Source: an uncultured Halomicronema sp. | GTDB taxonomy: Bacteria; Cyanobacteriota; Cyanobacteriia; Phormidesmidales; Phormidesmidaceae | Assembly: GCA_937897665.1 (NCBI GenBank) | Contig: CALCPB010001018.1 | Coordinates: 1 to 6,634, forward strand | DNA: 6,634 bases | Reading direction: 5' to 3' | Notes under the pieces: generated by a model | What the model was told of the DNA's origin: nothing | Database searches by the model: none | What the model saw: only the letters and a program-made list of their open reading frames with translations | Part shown: one piece after another, positions 6,324-6,634 of the stretch | How positions within the stretch are numbered: position 1 is the first letter of the stretch | How the letters are laid out: every line of letters begins with the position of its first letter | Program-made: the position numbers and the translations under genes

Positions 6324-6634
6324 ATAGAATCTCGTCAAAGTTTTGGCCTCAGAATGATCAACGATGGCTGAGTCCAATAAACGTTGCTGCCTTAAACTGG
6401 CCCTGTTTTTTAAATCGGTAGACCTATCTCTAGGTAGACCTACCTCAGCTCGAATTTGTGTCCGCTAGTTGACTGGCAACTCTTCACAAGCAGTTAGTCA
6501 AAAAACTGAGAGCCTACTCTGGGTTTTGAGGAGCTAAGCCAAGGCAGACTCTAATGGATGGCCCCCATCAGGCTTGGCCGCGCCTTCGCCCGTCGTGCGC
6601 GAACTCAAAGCAGTCATAGCAAGGGGGGCACGGT
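6324..6634. other. Upstream region of the glycosyltransferase gene, no clear gene
   Basis: About 310 bases to the window edge without a gene I can defend. It contains the direct repeats at 6417-6442, a 5-bp-arm inverted repeat AGTTG-ACTGG-CAACT at 6467-6481, TTGACT (6469-6474) facing AGTCAA (6496-6501), and a GC-rich block from about 6555. No good -35/-10 pair reading toward the glycosyltransferase was found. A minus-strand frame is open from the window edge to TAG at 6536-6534; its 33 or so codons (...LSSRTTGEGAAKPDGG...) are not recognised and could be chance or the tail of a gene lying outside. Confidence 0.45.
6417..6445. repeat. Two GGTAGACCTA direct repeats with embedded palindrome
   Basis: GGTAGACCTA occurs at 6417-6426 and 6433-6442, starts 16 bases apart. 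The second copy lies within a perfect inverted repeat, AGGTAG-AC-CTACCT (6432-6445), and the first and second together form ACCTA-TCTC-TAGGT (6422-6435). Iterated, symmetrical sites about 105-130 bases upstream of a start codon are typical of regulator binding sites, here possibly for the glycosyltransferase gene or for a divergent gene outside the window. The role is inferred. Confidence 0.5.

Noticed and set aside
6534..6634. Partial minus-strand coding sequence at the right edge
   Set aside because: Only about 33 codons, no recognised motif, and a competing + strand frame; not enough to call a gene.

Overview
The window looks like chromosomal DNA from a cyanobacterium, probably a filamentous Leptolyngbya-like or related lineage (the genus level is a guess). 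Three things point there: the efp-accB gene pair with proteins that read as typical cyanobacterial EF-P and biotin carboxyl carrier protein; eight copies of the octamer GCGATCGC (HIP1, the hallmark repeat of many cyanobacterial genomes); and moderate GC with GTG/ATG starts and weak Shine-Dalgarno sites.

Left part (1-2683), housekeeping block on the + strand: a short leader with a perfect 17-nt palindrome and a TAAAAT box; efp (translation elongation factor P); accB (acetyl-CoA carboxylase carrier protein, start re-assigned to GTG 763); hisC (histidinol-phosphate aminotransferase); and, 31 bases after the hisC stop, a broken 3' fragment of a second accB. The fragment keeps the biotinylation motif and the natural stop but has lost the 5' two thirds and carries a 1-base insertion. 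hisC is therefore bracketed by two diverged accB 3' ends in direct orientation, which looks like a scar of duplication or recombination.

Middle part (2711-4996): a 244-residue multi-pass membrane protein of unknown function with an internal repeat, a 330-base stretch with no convincing gene, and a Wzy/WaaL-type O-antigen polymerase/ligase family membrane protein. The polymerase-like gene is visibly AT-richer than the left block, and no HIP1 site occurs between about 2152 and 5078, which suggests accessory DNA with a different history.

Right part (5079-6634): a GT-B glycosyltransferase of family 4 on the - strand, convergent with the polymerase-like gene. Together these two suggest a small surface-polysaccharide locus. 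Its upstream region holds a strong ribosome binding site, a pair of 10-bp direct repeats with an embedded palindrome, and a GC-rich block at the window edge that is unlike its surroundings.

I see no tRNA, rRNA, CRISPR array, complete insertion sequence or defence system, and nothing that clearly amounts to a new biological system. The most informative oddity is the accB remnant behind hisC.
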